The notes beneath the pieces were generated by a model. That model was not told the DNA's origin. It saw only the letters and a program-made list of their open reading frames with translations, and searched no databases. From positions 124,001 through 188,000 of the forward strand of contig ONDE01000001.1 in the NCBI GenBank assembly GCA_900316515.1: DNA of 64,000 bases, given 5' to 3'. Shown here piece after piece: positions 33,701 through 42,937 of this stretch. How positions within the stretch are numbered: the first letter of the stretch is position 1; every line of letters begins with the position of its first letter. Source of the stretch: an uncultured Bacteroidales bacterium. GTDB taxonomy: Bacteria > Bacteroidota > Bacteroidia > Bacteroidales > P3. A program made the translations under genes and the position numbers.

Positions 33701-35290
33701 GGCGGATCTGCGTTTGGTGGTTGCACTGGCCTCACAGAGATTACATGCCTTGCGTCAACGGCACCAACTTTGGGTGTTTATTCAAATGCGTTTTCTGACG
33801 TTACAAATACCATTCCTGTAAACATTCCTTGTGGCAGTCTGGCATCGTACCAGTCTGGTTGGAGCTATTTCTCGAACTTTGTTGAACCAGCAAATCCATA
33901 CACAATTAACGTGCTTAGTGCCAACAACACTTACGGCACCGCCACAATGACCACAGTCCCCACTTGTAGCAACAACACTGCCGTGATATCCGCCACCGCC
34001 AACGACTGCTACCAGTTCACGCAATGGAACGACGGCAACACCGATAACCCGAGGACTGTCACTGTCACCTCCGACACTGCTTTCATCGCCTATTTTGAGG
34101 CTGCAACAATCACGGAGTTCGACGCTGTCGCTGCCAGTGGCCAATCTCTGCACTACACCGTCAATGCCGACGGCACCAGCGTCACCATCACCGGCCATGA
34201 AGCAAATATCAGCGGCGACCTCATCATCCCTGCAACGGTCACTTACTGCAATAATACCTACGATGTCACCCGCATCGGAGATTGGGCATTTGGTAGCGAT
34301 TTGCTGAACTCGGTGACCATCCCGACGTCGGTAACCTATTTTGGCTCGTATGCATTCTACAACTGCTCCAACTTGGCTAGGACATACTATACCGGCACCA
34401 TAGCGCAATGGTGCGAGATTGATATCGAATGGTGGGGAAATCCCATCTCAATTTCGTATAACTTGTATATTGACGGAGAGGTGGTCCGCGACTTGGTGAT
34501 TCCGGAGGGTGTTACGAGGATAAAGACGCGTGCCTTTGAATGGCTGTACACTCTCAACACCCTCACTCTCCCCAGCACAATCACCACCATTGGTGTCATT
34601 GCCTTCCACAACTGTCCGTCTCTATCTTCCGTCACCTGCAACGCCACGGTGCCTCCGGCAATGGAAGGCGGCGTGTTCCAGTTGGACGACACCAATATCC
34701 CCGTTTATGTCCCCTGCGGCAGTGTGGCAGTCTACCGGGCCGCCAACGAGTGGAGCGCATTCCCCAATATCCAGGAACAGTCCGGTTGTTCGCTCACGGT
34801 GACCGTGACTGCCAACGATGCCACGAAGGGTAACGTCACCGGAGGCGGTACCTACAGCAATGGCGAGACGGCCACGCTGACGGCGACGCCTAATAGCGGC
34901 TACCGTTTCCTGCGGTGGAACGACAACATAACCGACAACCCGCGCCAGGTGGTGGTGACACAGGACACCTCATTCACCGCCATATTCGACGTGCTGACGG
35001 TGGAGAACTACGAGATCCGCACCTGCACGGGCCAGACGCTGCTGTTCGAAGTGGAGAACGGCAACCACACGGCCAGGGTGATCGGCTATGTGGGACAGTG
35101 CACGGGCAGCCTGACAGTGCCGGCATGGTTCTCGGTCGACGGCGAACGCTACGAGGTTACGGCCATCGGACCTCGCGCCTTCGAGAACTGCACCGGCCTG
35201 GTGTCGGTGATACTGCCCAGAAGCATCACCCTCGTCGACACCGAAGCCTTCAAAGGTTGCTCGGCATTGGTGACGGTGGATATGAAGTGA
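30800..35290 (+). CDS. BspA-like leucine-rich-repeat surface protein with three near-identical units
   Basis: 1496 residues. A signal peptide ends PVNAQ. Three tandem units of about 190 residues (28-217, 218-406, 407-590) each start YDF(A/S)E-type and contain GYTKPTG(T/A)LTIPSSV and many LRR_5 turns (SIPSSVTSIG.YAF). Two InlB-like repeats (QFMQWSDGNTDNPRSVTV, QFTQWNDGNTDNPRTV) and more LRR blocks follow, then a third InlB-like repeat (RFLRWNDNITDNPRQV). BspA proteins of oral Bacteroidales bind fibronectin/fibrinogen or other bacteria. No T9SS sorting domain is seen at the end. Codon use is AT-rich in the first half and GC-rich at the end, suggesting a mosaic origin. Confidence 0.9.
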   Translation: MNDMKQKVILLVVGIVMASVMPVNAQNYDFSAVAPSGQTLYYKINGSNATVTYPGRSGSSEAWDGYTKPTGTLTIPSSVIYNGNTFNVTSIDGYAFYWCDGLTSASIPSSVTSIGRYAFYYCERMTAVNIPDGVTTINDYCFSYCRRLTSITIPLSVTSIKYEAFYYCTGVASITVPDGVTSIGSNAFYNVRNINYNGSATGSPWGAISVNGVRIVNYDFAEVAPSGQTLYCKINGNNVIVTYPGPSDFQAWNGYTKPTGALTIPSSVTYNYITYNVTTVDNFAFYNCDRLTSVSIPSSVTSIGEYAFHGCSYLTAVNIPDGVTTINQSCFGQCVRLSSIIIPSSVTSIKYIAFYRCTGVSSITVPDGVTSIGLSAFYNVRNIDYNGSATGRPWGALSVNGVQIINYDFAEDAPTGQTLYYKINGNNATVTYPGPSGTQNWVGYTKPTGALTIPSSVTNNGNTYNVTSIDSYTFYLCDGLTSASIPSSVTSIGGQAFYDCSKLTAVNIPDGVTTINDDCFHNCRNLTSITIPSSVTSINSYAFSYCTRLQKINIRSDNPPSIGSSAFNNVPTDIPVYVPCGRSSVYSASSGWSRFSNITERPDYSVTALSTDNTMGTATVQSQPTCQSATATVLATANCGYQFMQWSDGNTDNPRSVTVTSDTTFTAEFDALPAVNYAVTPSGHTLYYNIENGEAQVTFENATSPRYTDLTGDLIIPDSVTLNCVKYAVTSIGDSAFYGCANMTSVSIPNSVTVIGIQTFSYCTGLSAVTIPESVTHIGSSAFGHCSNITAVTFNAVNCTTMGGYNLVAFFYCSNLSSLTIGDNVQIIPDYAFKSHNHLTGPLVIPNSVTKIGREAFSGQTGLTSLTLGNSVGEIGELAFYGCTGLTSLTLSESVTNFGNRVFGNCRGLTSVVIPNSVTSISDYLFSECSSLTSVTIPNSVTSIGYGAFLNCISLHTVTIPSSVNVIGGSAFGGCTGLTEITCLASTAPTLGVYSNAFSDVTNTIPVNIPCGSLASYQSGWSYFSNFVEPANPYTINVLSANNTYGTATMTTVPTCSNNTAVISATANDCYQFTQWNDGNTDNPRTVTVTSDTAFIAYFEAATITEFDAVAASGQSLHYTVNADGTSVTITGHEANISGDLIIPATVTYCNNTYDVTRIGDWAFGSDLLNSVTIPTSVTYFGSYAFYNCSNLARTYYTGTIAQWCEIDIEWWGNPISISYNLYIDGEVVRDLVIPEGVTRIKTRAFEWLYTLNTLTLPSTITTIGVIAFHNCPSLSSVTCNATVPPAMEGGVFQLDDTNIPVYVPCGSVAVYRAANEWSAFPNIQEQSGCSLTVTVTANDATKGNVTGGGTYSNGETATLTATPNSGYRFLRWNDNITDNPRQVVVTQDTSFTAIFDVLTVENYEIRTCTGQTLLFEVENGNHTARVIGYVGQCTGSLTVPAWFSVDGERYEVTAIGPRAFENCTGLVSVILPRSITLVDTEAFKGCSALVTVDMK
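30881..32584 (+). repeat. Three tandem 570/567-bp coding units
   Basis: Unit starts at 30881, 31451 and 32018 (spacing 570 and 567 bases). Each begins TATGATTT-like and repeats GGATATACAAAACCTACAGG. They are candidates for recombination-driven length change. Confidence 0.85.
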
Positions 35291-35394
35291 ATAGTGGATG
35301 GTGATTGGTGGATAGTTTTTTTGTACGGCACAATAAAAGACGATGATGTGCGTTAAAATGTCTATATAGTTTAAAAACAAATACACTCTCTATT

Positions 35395-36624
35395 ATGAAA
35401 AGCATAGCAATACTCACCGGCGGCGGTCCCGCCCCTGGAATGAACACCGTGGTGGCCTCTGTGGCCAAGACTTTCCTCCGCGACGGCTACCGCGTCATCG
35501 GTCTGCACGGCGGCTACAGCGCCCTCTTCACCGACAAGCCCCGCATGCAGGACCTCGACTTCCTCACCGCCGACGAAATATTCAACAAGGGCGGCAGTAT
35601 CCTCAAGATGAGTCGCTTCAAACCCACCCCAGAAGATTTCGAGCAGCGATTCAACCTCGAACTCTTCACCAAGAACGAGATCAAGCTCCTCGTCACCGTG
35701 GGTGGCGACGACACCGCCTCCACCGCCAACCGCATCGCCAAGTTCCTTGCCGACAAGCACTATCCGATAGCCAACATCCATGTGCCGAAGACCATCGACA
35801 ACGACCTGCCGCTGCCCTACAGCAGCCCCACCTTCGGCTACAACAGCGCCAAAGCCCAGGGCTGCGTGCTGGCCACCGCCGTCATGGAGGATGCCCGCAC
35901 CAGCGAGAACTGGTTCGTGGTCTCCGCCATGGGCCGCTCCGCCGGCCACCTCGCCCTCGGCATCGCCGGCGCCTGCCACTACCCCATGGTCATCATCCCC
36001 GAGTTCTTCAACAAGACCGAGATCACCGTCGACAAGATCATCAACATGGTGGTCAGCTGCATCGTCAAGCGCAAACTCATGGGCATCAACTATGGCGCCG
36101 CCATGATCAGCGAAGGCGTCTTCCACAGCCTCAGCGACGAGGAAATCAAAAACAGCGGCATCCACTTCAGCTACGACGAACACGGCCACCCCGAACTAGG
36201 CAAGGTGTCGAAAGCCCATATCTTTAACGATCTGCTCGAGCGTAAAGTGAAGGAACTCGGCCTCAAGGTGAAGAGCCGCCCCGTCGAGATTGGCTACGAG
36301 ATTCGCTGCCACACGCCAATCGCCTTCGACCTCACCTACTGCTCGCTGATGGGCATGGGTGTGCACACCCTCTTCAACCAGGGCTGCACCGGCTGCATGG
36401 TCTATGTCGACCAGCAGGGTGCTGTGTCGCCGCTCTACCTCAAAGACCTCCAAGACCCCGCCACCGGCAAAATCCCGCCGCGCCTCGTCAACGTCAACTC
36501 CAACAAGGTGCAGTCCTACGTCAACGACATCATGGACTACATCACCCCTGCCGACTACGAGGCCGCCAAGAAATACCTGCCCAACCCCGAGATGTATGAC
36601 TTCAAACGCATCCTCAACTGGTAA
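35395..36624 (+). CDS. pfp: 6-phosphofructokinase, pyrophosphate-dependent type
   Basis: 409 residues. LTGGGPAPGMN opens the nucleotide/PPi loop. Residues 103-107 read GGDDT and 131-137 PKTIDND. Asp in the second position (GGDD, not GGDG) and Lys (PKTIDND, not PGTIDND) are the residues that mark PPi-using enzymes over ATP-using ones. It would use PPi to make fructose-1,6-bisphosphate reversibly, saving ATP in glycolysis. The donor is inferred from these residues. Confidence 0.88.
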   Translation: MKSIAILTGGGPAPGMNTVVASVAKTFLRDGYRVIGLHGGYSALFTDKPRMQDLDFLTADEIFNKGGSILKMSRFKPTPEDFEQRFNLELFTKNEIKLLVTVGGDDTASTANRIAKFLADKHYPIANIHVPKTIDNDLPLPYSSPTFGYNSAKAQGCVLATAVMEDARTSENWFVVSAMGRSAGHLALGIAGACHYPMVIIPEFFNKTEITVDKIINMVVSCIVKRKLMGINYGAAMISEGVFHSLSDEEIKNSGIHFSYDEHGHPELGKVSKAHIFNDLLERKVKELGLKVKSRPVEIGYEIRCHTPIAFDLTYCSLMGMGVHTLFNQGCTGCMVYVDQQGAVSPLYLKDLQDPATGKIPPRLVNVNSNKVQSYVNDIMDYITPADYEAAKKYLPNPEMYDFKRILNW

Positions 36625-36637
36625 CATTAAACTAAAA

Positions 36638-36720
36638 GGTAAAAACTAAAAACTAAAAGGTTATGCGTGAATACCGTAATATGTTTCGATTCAGCTTCTT
36701 TTTAGTTTTTAGTTTTTACT
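36638..36720. repeat. Inverted low-complexity arms around the EnvC-like start
   Basis: Left arm 36638-36660 (AAAAACTAAAAACTAAAAGG at its end) pairs with 36698-36720 at 21 of 23 positions. The start codon (36663) lies in the 37-base loop; the right arm encodes the signal-peptide core. Confidence 0.85.
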
Positions 36721-37883
36721 TTTTACTTTCTTCGACTGCCTACGGCCAGTCGAAGGCGCAGCTGGAAAAAGACAAGGCCCGCGTGGAGCAGGAAATCAAG
36801 AAGCTCAACGGAGACTTGTCTAAGGCCAAGAAAAACAGCCGCAATACCCAGCAGCAACTCCAACTGCTCGACAAGAAGATTACCCAGCGCACCAAGCTCA
36901 TCAACACCATCAACGGTGAGCTGAACCTGCTGGGCATCCAGATGGAACGCACGCAGGACAGCATCAACCTCATGCGCACGCAGGTCGATAGCCTCAAGCA
37001 GGAGTACGCCAAAGTGGTGCGCACCCTCTACGGCGAACGCGGCAACCTCGACCGTATGGTCCTGCTGCTCGACACCAAGAGCTACAACACCTCCTATCTG
37101 CGCACCAAATACTTCAGCGACTACAGCCGCTATCGCCGCCGTCAGGCCGGAGTCATTAAGCTGAAGGAGGAGGAGCTCCACGACGCCGGTGTCCAGCTCG
37201 CTGCCCAGCAGCGCCAGACAACAACCCTCCTGGCGCAGGAAAAGAAGCACAAAGACGAACTCGCACGCGAACAGCGCGAACGCCAGCAGAACCTCAAGAA
37301 GAGCAAACAGCAGGAAAAAGACCTCCAGGCTCAGATCAACAAGAAAGAAAAACAAAAACGACAACTGCAGCAGCAGATACAGAAAATCATCAACGAGGAG
37401 ATAGCAAAAGCCCGCAAAGCCAAGAATACCGGCACCTCGAGCGCTTCGTCGTCAGCGGCTGGCAATGCCGATGTGGCGCTCAGCAACGACTTCGCCTCCA
37501 ACCGCGGCAAGCTCCCCTGGCCCGTCACCTACACCAAGGTGCTGCGCGAATATGGCCGCTACACACACTCCAGCGGCGGACAGAACATGAACAACGGCAT
37601 CGACCTCCAGTGCAAGAGCGGCTCCTCGGTGCAGGCAGTCTTCAACGGCACCGTCACACGCCTCTTCATCTGCCCCAACGGCACCAAAGGCCTCATCATC
37701 CGCCACGGTAACTACATGTCCGTCTACACCAACCTGGCCACCGTCACCGTCAACGAAGGCGCCAAAGTCTCCACTCGCCAGAACCTGGGCACCGTCTACA
37801 CCAATTCCGACGGCACTGCCGAATTCTCCTTCCAACTCTGGAACGGCACCTCCTCCCAAAACCCCCGCCAATGGCTGAGATAG
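36663..37883 (+). CDS. EnvC-like murein hydrolase activator (coiled coil + degenerate LytM)
   Basis: 406 residues. A signal peptide (SFFLVFSFYFLLSSTAYGQ) precedes a Lys/Gln-rich coiled coil (residues 30-245), a Ser/Ala linker and a C-terminal M23 fold. The zinc ligands are lost: the usual H-x-GID is NNGID, and the H-x-H strand reads EFSFQLW. Such degenerate LytM proteins (EnvC type) activate amidases rather than cut peptidoglycan. The signal-peptide core comes from a TTTTTAG/TTTTTAC tract whose inverted copy sits upstream of the start. Confidence 0.87.
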   Translation: MREYRNMFRFSFFLVFSFYFLLSSTAYGQSKAQLEKDKARVEQEIKKLNGDLSKAKKNSRNTQQQLQLLDKKITQRTKLINTINGELNLLGIQMERTQDSINLMRTQVDSLKQEYAKVVRTLYGERGNLDRMVLLLDTKSYNTSYLRTKYFSDYSRYRRRQAGVIKLKEEELHDAGVQLAAQQRQTTTLLAQEKKHKDELAREQRERQQNLKKSKQQEKDLQAQINKKEKQKRQLQQQIQKIINEEIAKARKAKNTGTSSASSSAAGNADVALSNDFASNRGKLPWPVTYTKVLREYGRYTHSSGGQNMNNGIDLQCKSGSSVQAVFNGTVTRLFICPNGTKGLIIRHGNYMSVYTNLATVTVNEGAKVSTRQNLGTVYTNSDGTAEFSFQLWNGTSSQNPRQWLR

Positions 37884-38719
37884 GATATCGAGACAACAAG
37901 ACCTCAAATCCTGTCGGCTTGGCCGACAAGTCTCGAAGACTCGAAGTCTCGAAGACTCGAAGTCTTGTTGTCTTCATCTCCGACGCACACCTCGGCAGTG
38001 GCAGCGACTCGCTCCAGCGCGAACGCGAACTCTGCCGCTTCCTCGACAGCATCAAGGGCCACTGCTCCCAGCTCTTCCTGCTCGGCGACATGTTCGACTT
38101 CTGGTTCTCCTATCGCTACACCGTGCCGCGCGGCCACACACGACTCCTCGGCAAACTGGCCGAAATGGCCGACGGTGGCACTAAGCTCCACTTCTTTATC
38201 GGCAACCACGACATGTGGCTTTTCGACTATCTGGAAAAGGAAATGGGCGCTGTCATGCACAACGACCCCGAGGTAATCGTCATCGACGGAAAACACTTCC
38301 TCATTGGCCACGGCGACGGACAAGGCCACCTCGACCACAACTACGACATCCTGCGCCGCATCTTCCGCTCCCGCATCAACCAGCGCCTCTTCGCTCTCCT
38401 GCCACCCTCATGGACATTCCCCTTCGCTCGCCGCTGGAGCGACAGCAACAAACTCAAGCACGCCCGCAAAGACACCCTGCGCTACCTCGGCGACGACCGC
38501 GAGGGCATCGTCATCTACTGCAAGCAGCGCCTCCAAAAAGAACACCTCGACTACTGCATCTTCGGCCACCGCCACACACCACTACTCCGCCATCTGGGTG
38601 CCGCCCTCTATGTCAACACCGGCGACTGGCTCCTCAACCGCAACTACGCCGTCTACAACCCCCAAGACCATTCCCTTAAACTCTATGACCTTCAGAAAGG
38701 CGAGATCACAGGATGTTGA
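37871..38719 (+). CDS. lpxH: UDP-2,3-diacylglucosamine diphosphatase-type phosphoesterase
   Basis: 282 residues. Metallophosphoesterase motifs in order: ISDAHLGSG, LGDMFDFW, IGNHDMW, GHGDG and FGHRHTP. LpxH makes lipid X in lipid A synthesis. It starts 13 bases inside the upstream gene. Residues 8-32, before the first motif, are encoded by a nested palindromic tract (37892-37972); a TTG near 37919 is an alternative start within it. Confidence 0.9.
   Translation: MAEIGYRDNKTSNPVGLADKSRRLEVSKTRSLVVFISDAHLGSGSDSLQRERELCRFLDSIKGHCSQLFLLGDMFDFWFSYRYTVPRGHTRLLGKLAEMADGGTKLHFFIGNHDMWLFDYLEKEMGAVMHNDPEVIVIDGKHFLIGHGDGQGHLDHNYDILRRIFRSRINQRLFALLPPSWTFPFARRWSDSNKLKHARKDTLRYLGDDREGIVIYCKQRLQKEHLDYCIFGHRHTPLLRHLGAALYVNTGDWLLNRNYAVYNPQDHSLKLYDLQKGEITGC
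37892..37972. repeat. Nested palindromic tract at the lpxH N-terminus
   Basis: Outer stem GACAACAAGAC (37892-37902) with GTCTTGTTGTC (37962-37972), 11 bp perfect. Inner stem TGTCGGC/GCCGACA (37912-37918 with 37922-37928). Between them lie self-complementary TCGAAGACTCGAAGTC units. Confidence 0.85.
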
Positions 38720-39185
38720 CGCCATCATCACACTCGTCCAGCACCGCATCGACTGGATGAACTACGTCGGCCTTCACCAATGGAACGAAACCGACTACTT
38801 CGGCCGCTACCCCCGTGCCTACTGGGAGCGGAACATCTCCCGCTTCCTTGTCGGCGAACAGGAGGGCAGGGTAGTGGTGGCCATAGCACTCTACACCGAA
38901 GATGTCCGTTGGTCTCGCGACGGCCATTACACCGGCACCGCCTCCGGCACCGCCTACTACCTTCACCACCTGGTCACCGACCCAGCCTGCAAAGGCGCCG
39001 GTAAAAAAATGATGCTCCATGTCGAACAATACGCCATAGAACATCATGTCTCCTTGCTTCGTCTCGACTCCGCTGTCGGCAACCTCCCCCTCGAAAAATA
39101 CTACACCGCTTTAGGATACCTCCCCTGCGGCACCTGCCACCACCAACTCTACCACGGTGTGCTCCGCGAAAAAGCGCTGCATTGA
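38685..39185 (+). CDS. GNAT family N-acetyltransferase
   Basis: 166 residues from ATG 38685, 35 bases inside lpxH. It begins TFRKARSQDVDAIITLV, a usual GNAT opening, and has YYLHHLVTDPACKGAGKKMM, where PACKGAGK replaces the common Q/R-x-x-G-x-G/A acetyl-CoA loop, then LRLDSAVGNLPLEKYYTALG. It transfers an acetyl group from acetyl-CoA to an unknown amine. The open frame continues upstream antiparallel to lpxH codons, but overlap with a real gene argues for this start. Confidence 0.85.
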   Translation: MTFRKARSQDVDAIITLVQHRIDWMNYVGLHQWNETDYFGRYPRAYWERNISRFLVGEQEGRVVVAIALYTEDVRWSRDGHYTGTASGTAYYLHHLVTDPACKGAGKKMMLHVEQYAIEHHVSLLRLDSAVGNLPLEKYYTALGYLPCGTCHHQLYHGVLREKALH

Positions 39186-39198
39186 TTTCTGCTTAATG

Positions 39199-39979
<781 letters not shown>

Positions 39980-39988
39980 ATCTTCTGA

Positions 39989-40897
39989 CTATAACATATA
40001 GTTTATAAGGCATAGCGCCGCCATCGACTCAACAACTACCGCGGCGCGCTCGATATGGTATCGGTCGTGACGCCCGCCGAGGTTCACGGCTTCCAGATGC
40101 CCGTCTTCGTGTAGGCATTCGATGGCCTGGGGAATAGTCACCACAGGGTGGAATGCCACCCTGAATTCTATCGGCATCCCGTTGCTGATGCCGCCCTGTA
40201 TGCCGCCGCAATGGTTCGTCTGCGTCGTGCCGTCGGCGTTCCAACGGTCTATGTACTCGCTGCCCTTCATCTCCGCTGCAGCAAAGCCTGAGCCCATCTC
40301 GAAACCTATGGCCGACGGTATGCTCATCATCGCCGATGCCAGTGCAGCGTTGAGTTTGTCGAAGATGGGCTCTCCCACGCCGGCGGGAATTCCGGAGATA
40401 CGGCAGGCAACGGTGCCACCAACGGTGTCGTCATCCACCATCTGACCGCCAACAGCAGTACAGTGAATGCCGACTTCCGGCATTAGTTGCAGCGCTATGG
40501 TGCCTGCAACAACCCTGGCCAGCGTTTCGCGTGCCGATGCACGTCCGCCGCCGCGGTGGTCGCGGATACCATACTTCATATAGTAGGTGTAGTCTGCATG
40601 TCCTGGACGAAACAGATGCTCTATTGCGACATAGTCCTCAGGACGCGTGTTGGTGTTGCGCACAAGAAATGCTATCGGCGTGCCCAATGTGATACCCTCC
40701 TTCAACCCGGACAGCCACTCTATCTCGTCATCCTCAATACGAGGAGCACCAGTGCGGCGCCTCTTCAGCGCTTCCTTTATGGACTCGAAATCTATCGCCA
40801 CTCCTGCCGGACAGCCATCAATAACAGCACCTACGGCGGGTCCGTGGGACTCGCCGTAGGTAGTTATACGGAATTTTGTGCCGTAGGTATTACTCAT
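39989..40897 (-). CDS. aroC: Chorismate synthase, unusually short
   Basis: 302 residues against about 355 usually. YGESHGPAVGAVIDGCPAG, FRPGHADYTYYMKYG, RGGGRASARET and the C-terminal NLGGRHD then VVVESMAALCLI are present. Two gaps are visible: RRRTGAPRIEDDE lacks the usual QS..TT segment, and after IALQLMPEVGI about 45 residues of the normal region before DTVGGTV are missing. It makes chorismate from EPSP using reduced FMN. aroA lies at the other end of the window. Activity is likely but deserves checking. Confidence 0.9.
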   Translation of the reverse strand: MSNTYGTKFRITTYGESHGPAVGAVIDGCPAGVAIDFESIKEALKRRRTGAPRIEDDEIEWLSGLKEGITLGTPIAFLVRNTNTRPEDYVAIEHLFRPGHADYTYYMKYGIRDHRGGGRASARETLARVVAGTIALQLMPEVGIHCTAVGGQMVDDDTVGGTVACRISGIPAGVGEPIFDKLNAALASAMMSIPSAIGFEMGSGFAAAEMKGSEYIDRWNADGTTQTNHCGGIQGGISNGMPIEFRVAFHPVVTIPQAIECLHEDGHLEAVNLGGRHDRYHIERAAVVVESMAALCLINYML

Positions 40898-41692
40898 TTA
40901 CTTTGGATTGATTTCGAGCAACTCCACCTCAAACACCAATGTCGAACCTGGCGGGATGCTGCCAGCCGGCTGCTCGCCGTAGCCAAGGTTGTATGGAATG
41001 TACAGCATGTACTTCGATCCTTCGTCCATAAGCTGCAGGCCTTCAGTCCAGCCGGGAATTACCTGGTTCAGCATGAAAGTGATAGGCTCGCCGCGGTCTA
41101 CACTGCTGTCGAACGTCGTGCCGTCAATCAACTTCCCCGTGTAGTGCACCTTCACGCGGTCCGTGGCTTTGGGTTTCTTGCCGTTACCCTCTTTCAAGCG
41201 CAGGTACTTCAGACCGCTGGCCGTCGTGTACACCGACTTGTTGTTGCTCACCTCCTTCATGAACTTCTCGCCGGCCTTGATATTGTCTTGCGCACCCTGG
41301 CGTTGGCGGTTCTCGAATTCCTGCTGGAAGCGCTGCAGCAACGGACGGACCATTTGGTCGGTCCAGCGGTTCTGACCCTTGGCGCAGTCTATCATGGCCT
41401 GGCCGGCCATTACACCGTCGATGCCGAGGTTCTGCTGAGCCCACTGGTTGTATATGTCGCGTCCGATGGCATACGATGCCGAGTCGTTGAAGGTCTTCGG
41501 AGTTGCGGGTTGCATCTGTAAGCGCAGCGAAGCTACCTCGGCCTGTGCTTTGTCATAGGCAGCAGCCTTGGCCACCAATTCCTTGTAATACTCCTCGTCC
41601 ATCGTGGCTTTGCCCTTCTTCACCTTGACTTCCTGAGCCACTACGGCAGTGGCCATGAGACACACCGCCAATAATATAACAACACGTTTCAT
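40898..41692 (-). CDS. FKBP-type peptidyl-prolyl isomerase, exported
   Basis: 264 residues. A signal peptide ends VVAQ. An N-terminal helical dimerisation domain (about 60-150) precedes the FKBP domain (VHYTGKLIDGTTFDSS, PITFMLNQVIPGWTEGL, YIPYNLGYGEQ, PPGSTLVFEVELLEI). It assists folding in the periplasm, like FkpA. It abuts aroC with no gap. Confidence 0.93.
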   Translation of the reverse strand: MKRVVILLAVCLMATAVVAQEVKVKKGKATMDEEYYKELVAKAAAYDKAQAEVASLRLQMQPATPKTFNDSASYAIGRDIYNQWAQQNLGIDGVMAGQAMIDCAKGQNRWTDQMVRPLLQRFQQEFENRQRQGAQDNIKAGEKFMKEVSNNKSVYTTASGLKYLRLKEGNGKKPKATDRVKVHYTGKLIDGTTFDSSVDRGEPITFMLNQVIPGWTEGLQLMDEGSKYMLYIPYNLGYGEQPAGSIPPGSTLVFEVELLEINPK

Positions 41693-41695
41693 TAA

Positions 41696-41722
41696 CTTGA
41701 TACTTAAAACTTAAAGCTCAAA
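41696..41722. repeat. ACTTAAAACTTAAAGCTCAAAACT tract
   Basis: Short AACTTAA-type units fill the spacer between buk and the FKBP gene. Confidence 0.6.
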
Positions 41723-41723
41723 A

Positions 41724-42815
41724 CTATTTGTATTCTTTCACTTCCACGCCATCGAGCACCTCCTTGCCGCAGATGGCAAGTGCGAGCATCTCGTTCTCGC
41801 CTTTGTACACCTTTACAGGGGCGATCCAATCAATCTTTTCGGTTATCTGGGCCATCCAGGGCTTGCTGTAGGCAATGCCGCCAGTAAGCAGAATGGCATC
41901 AACCTTGCCGTTGACGACAGCGGCCAGACGGCTGATCTCCAACGATACCTGATAGCAGAAAGCATCCACTAGCAGCTTGCACTTCTCGTCGCCGGCCAGA
42001 GCACGTTTCTCAACCTCGTAGGCATCGTTGGTGCCCAGATAGGCTACAAAACCGCCCTCGGCAGTGACCATCTTCTTCAGCTTGGCTTCGTCATACTTGC
42101 CGCTGCAGGCCACCTCGATGAGTTTGGAGGCATTGATGGAACCGCAACGGGTGGGCGAGAAGGCTCCGAGACCGCAGAGGGCACGGTTCACCTCAACCAC
42201 TCTGCCGTGATTATGGATACCCACGCTCACGCCGCCGCCCATGTGGGCGATGATAAGGTTCAGGTCTTCGTAGTGCTTGCCAAGTTCGCGGGCATACAGC
42301 TTTGCGGTCATCTTCTGGTTCAGACAGTGCCAGATAACACCTTCACGCGAGGGATCGAGGTCGAACACGGGGTGTCCACTGATTTTGGCATACTCGGGAC
42401 GCTCGTCAACGATGCCGGGGTCGGCAATGTATGCGCATTCCAGACCAATCTCGGTGGCGATAGCGTCGCTAATGAGTGCGCCGAGGTTGCAGGCGTGTTT
42501 GCCCTGTATACCTGCATGGCACTCTTCTTTCATCAGTGCGTTGACACGGTAGCAACCGCTCTCGCAGGGACGGGTCAAACCACCGCGACCCATCACAACG
42601 GCAATCTCGTCGGTGCCAACACCATGACGCTTCACCATGTCGAGGATGGCACCTTTGCGATACTCGAACTGGTCAGCCACCTCATGGAACTTCTGTATCT
42701 CCTCGATGGGGTGGGAAAGGTTCTCGGTGAAAACTTCGTTCTCGCCTTCGTAGATGGCGGCCTTGGTCGATGTGGCACCAGGGTTGATTACCAGCGTGTA
42801 TTTTCTTGTACTCAT
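41724..42815 (-). CDS. buk: Butyrate kinase
   Basis: 363 residues. VINPGATSTKAAIYEGE opens the ASKHA fold. GRGGLTRPCESGCYRVN, HPVFDLDPSREGVIW and IAHMGGGVSVGIHNHGRVVEVN are butyrate-kinase motifs. It converts butyryl-phosphate and ADP to butyrate and ATP. A phosphotransbutyrylase gene normally precedes buk; here the upstream gene is DUF58, so ptb must lie elsewhere. With bcd-etfBA it supports butyrate production. Confidence 0.94.
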   Translation of the reverse strand: MSTRKYTLVINPGATSTKAAIYEGENEVFTENLSHPIEEIQKFHEVADQFEYRKGAILDMVKRHGVGTDEIAVVMGRGGLTRPCESGCYRVNALMKEECHAGIQGKHACNLGALISDAIATEIGLECAYIADPGIVDERPEYAKISGHPVFDLDPSREGVIWHCLNQKMTAKLYARELGKHYEDLNLIIAHMGGGVSVGIHNHGRVVEVNRALCGLGAFSPTRCGSINASKLIEVACSGKYDEAKLKKMVTAEGGFVAYLGTNDAYEVEKRALAGDEKCKLLVDAFCYQVSLEISRLAAVVNGKVDAILLTGGIAYSKPWMAQITEKIDWIAPVKVYKGENEMLALAICGKEVLDGVEVKEYK

Positions 42816-42865
42816 CTTGTATTATTGTATTTTGTTAATATAATCTGTTGAATTAAATGTGGGTG

Positions 42866-42898
42866 CAAAGTTAGGAAAAAAAAACGATACTGCAAAAA
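42866..42898 (-). promoter_or_regulatory. Promoter of buk
   Basis: TAACTTTG (42866-42873) and TTTTTG (42893-42898), 19 bases apart, on the minus strand, 51 bases before buk. Confidence 0.82.
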
Positions 42899-42937
42899 GT
42901 ATTTTTATTATATTTTAAGTATAGGTTGTGCCGGTGT

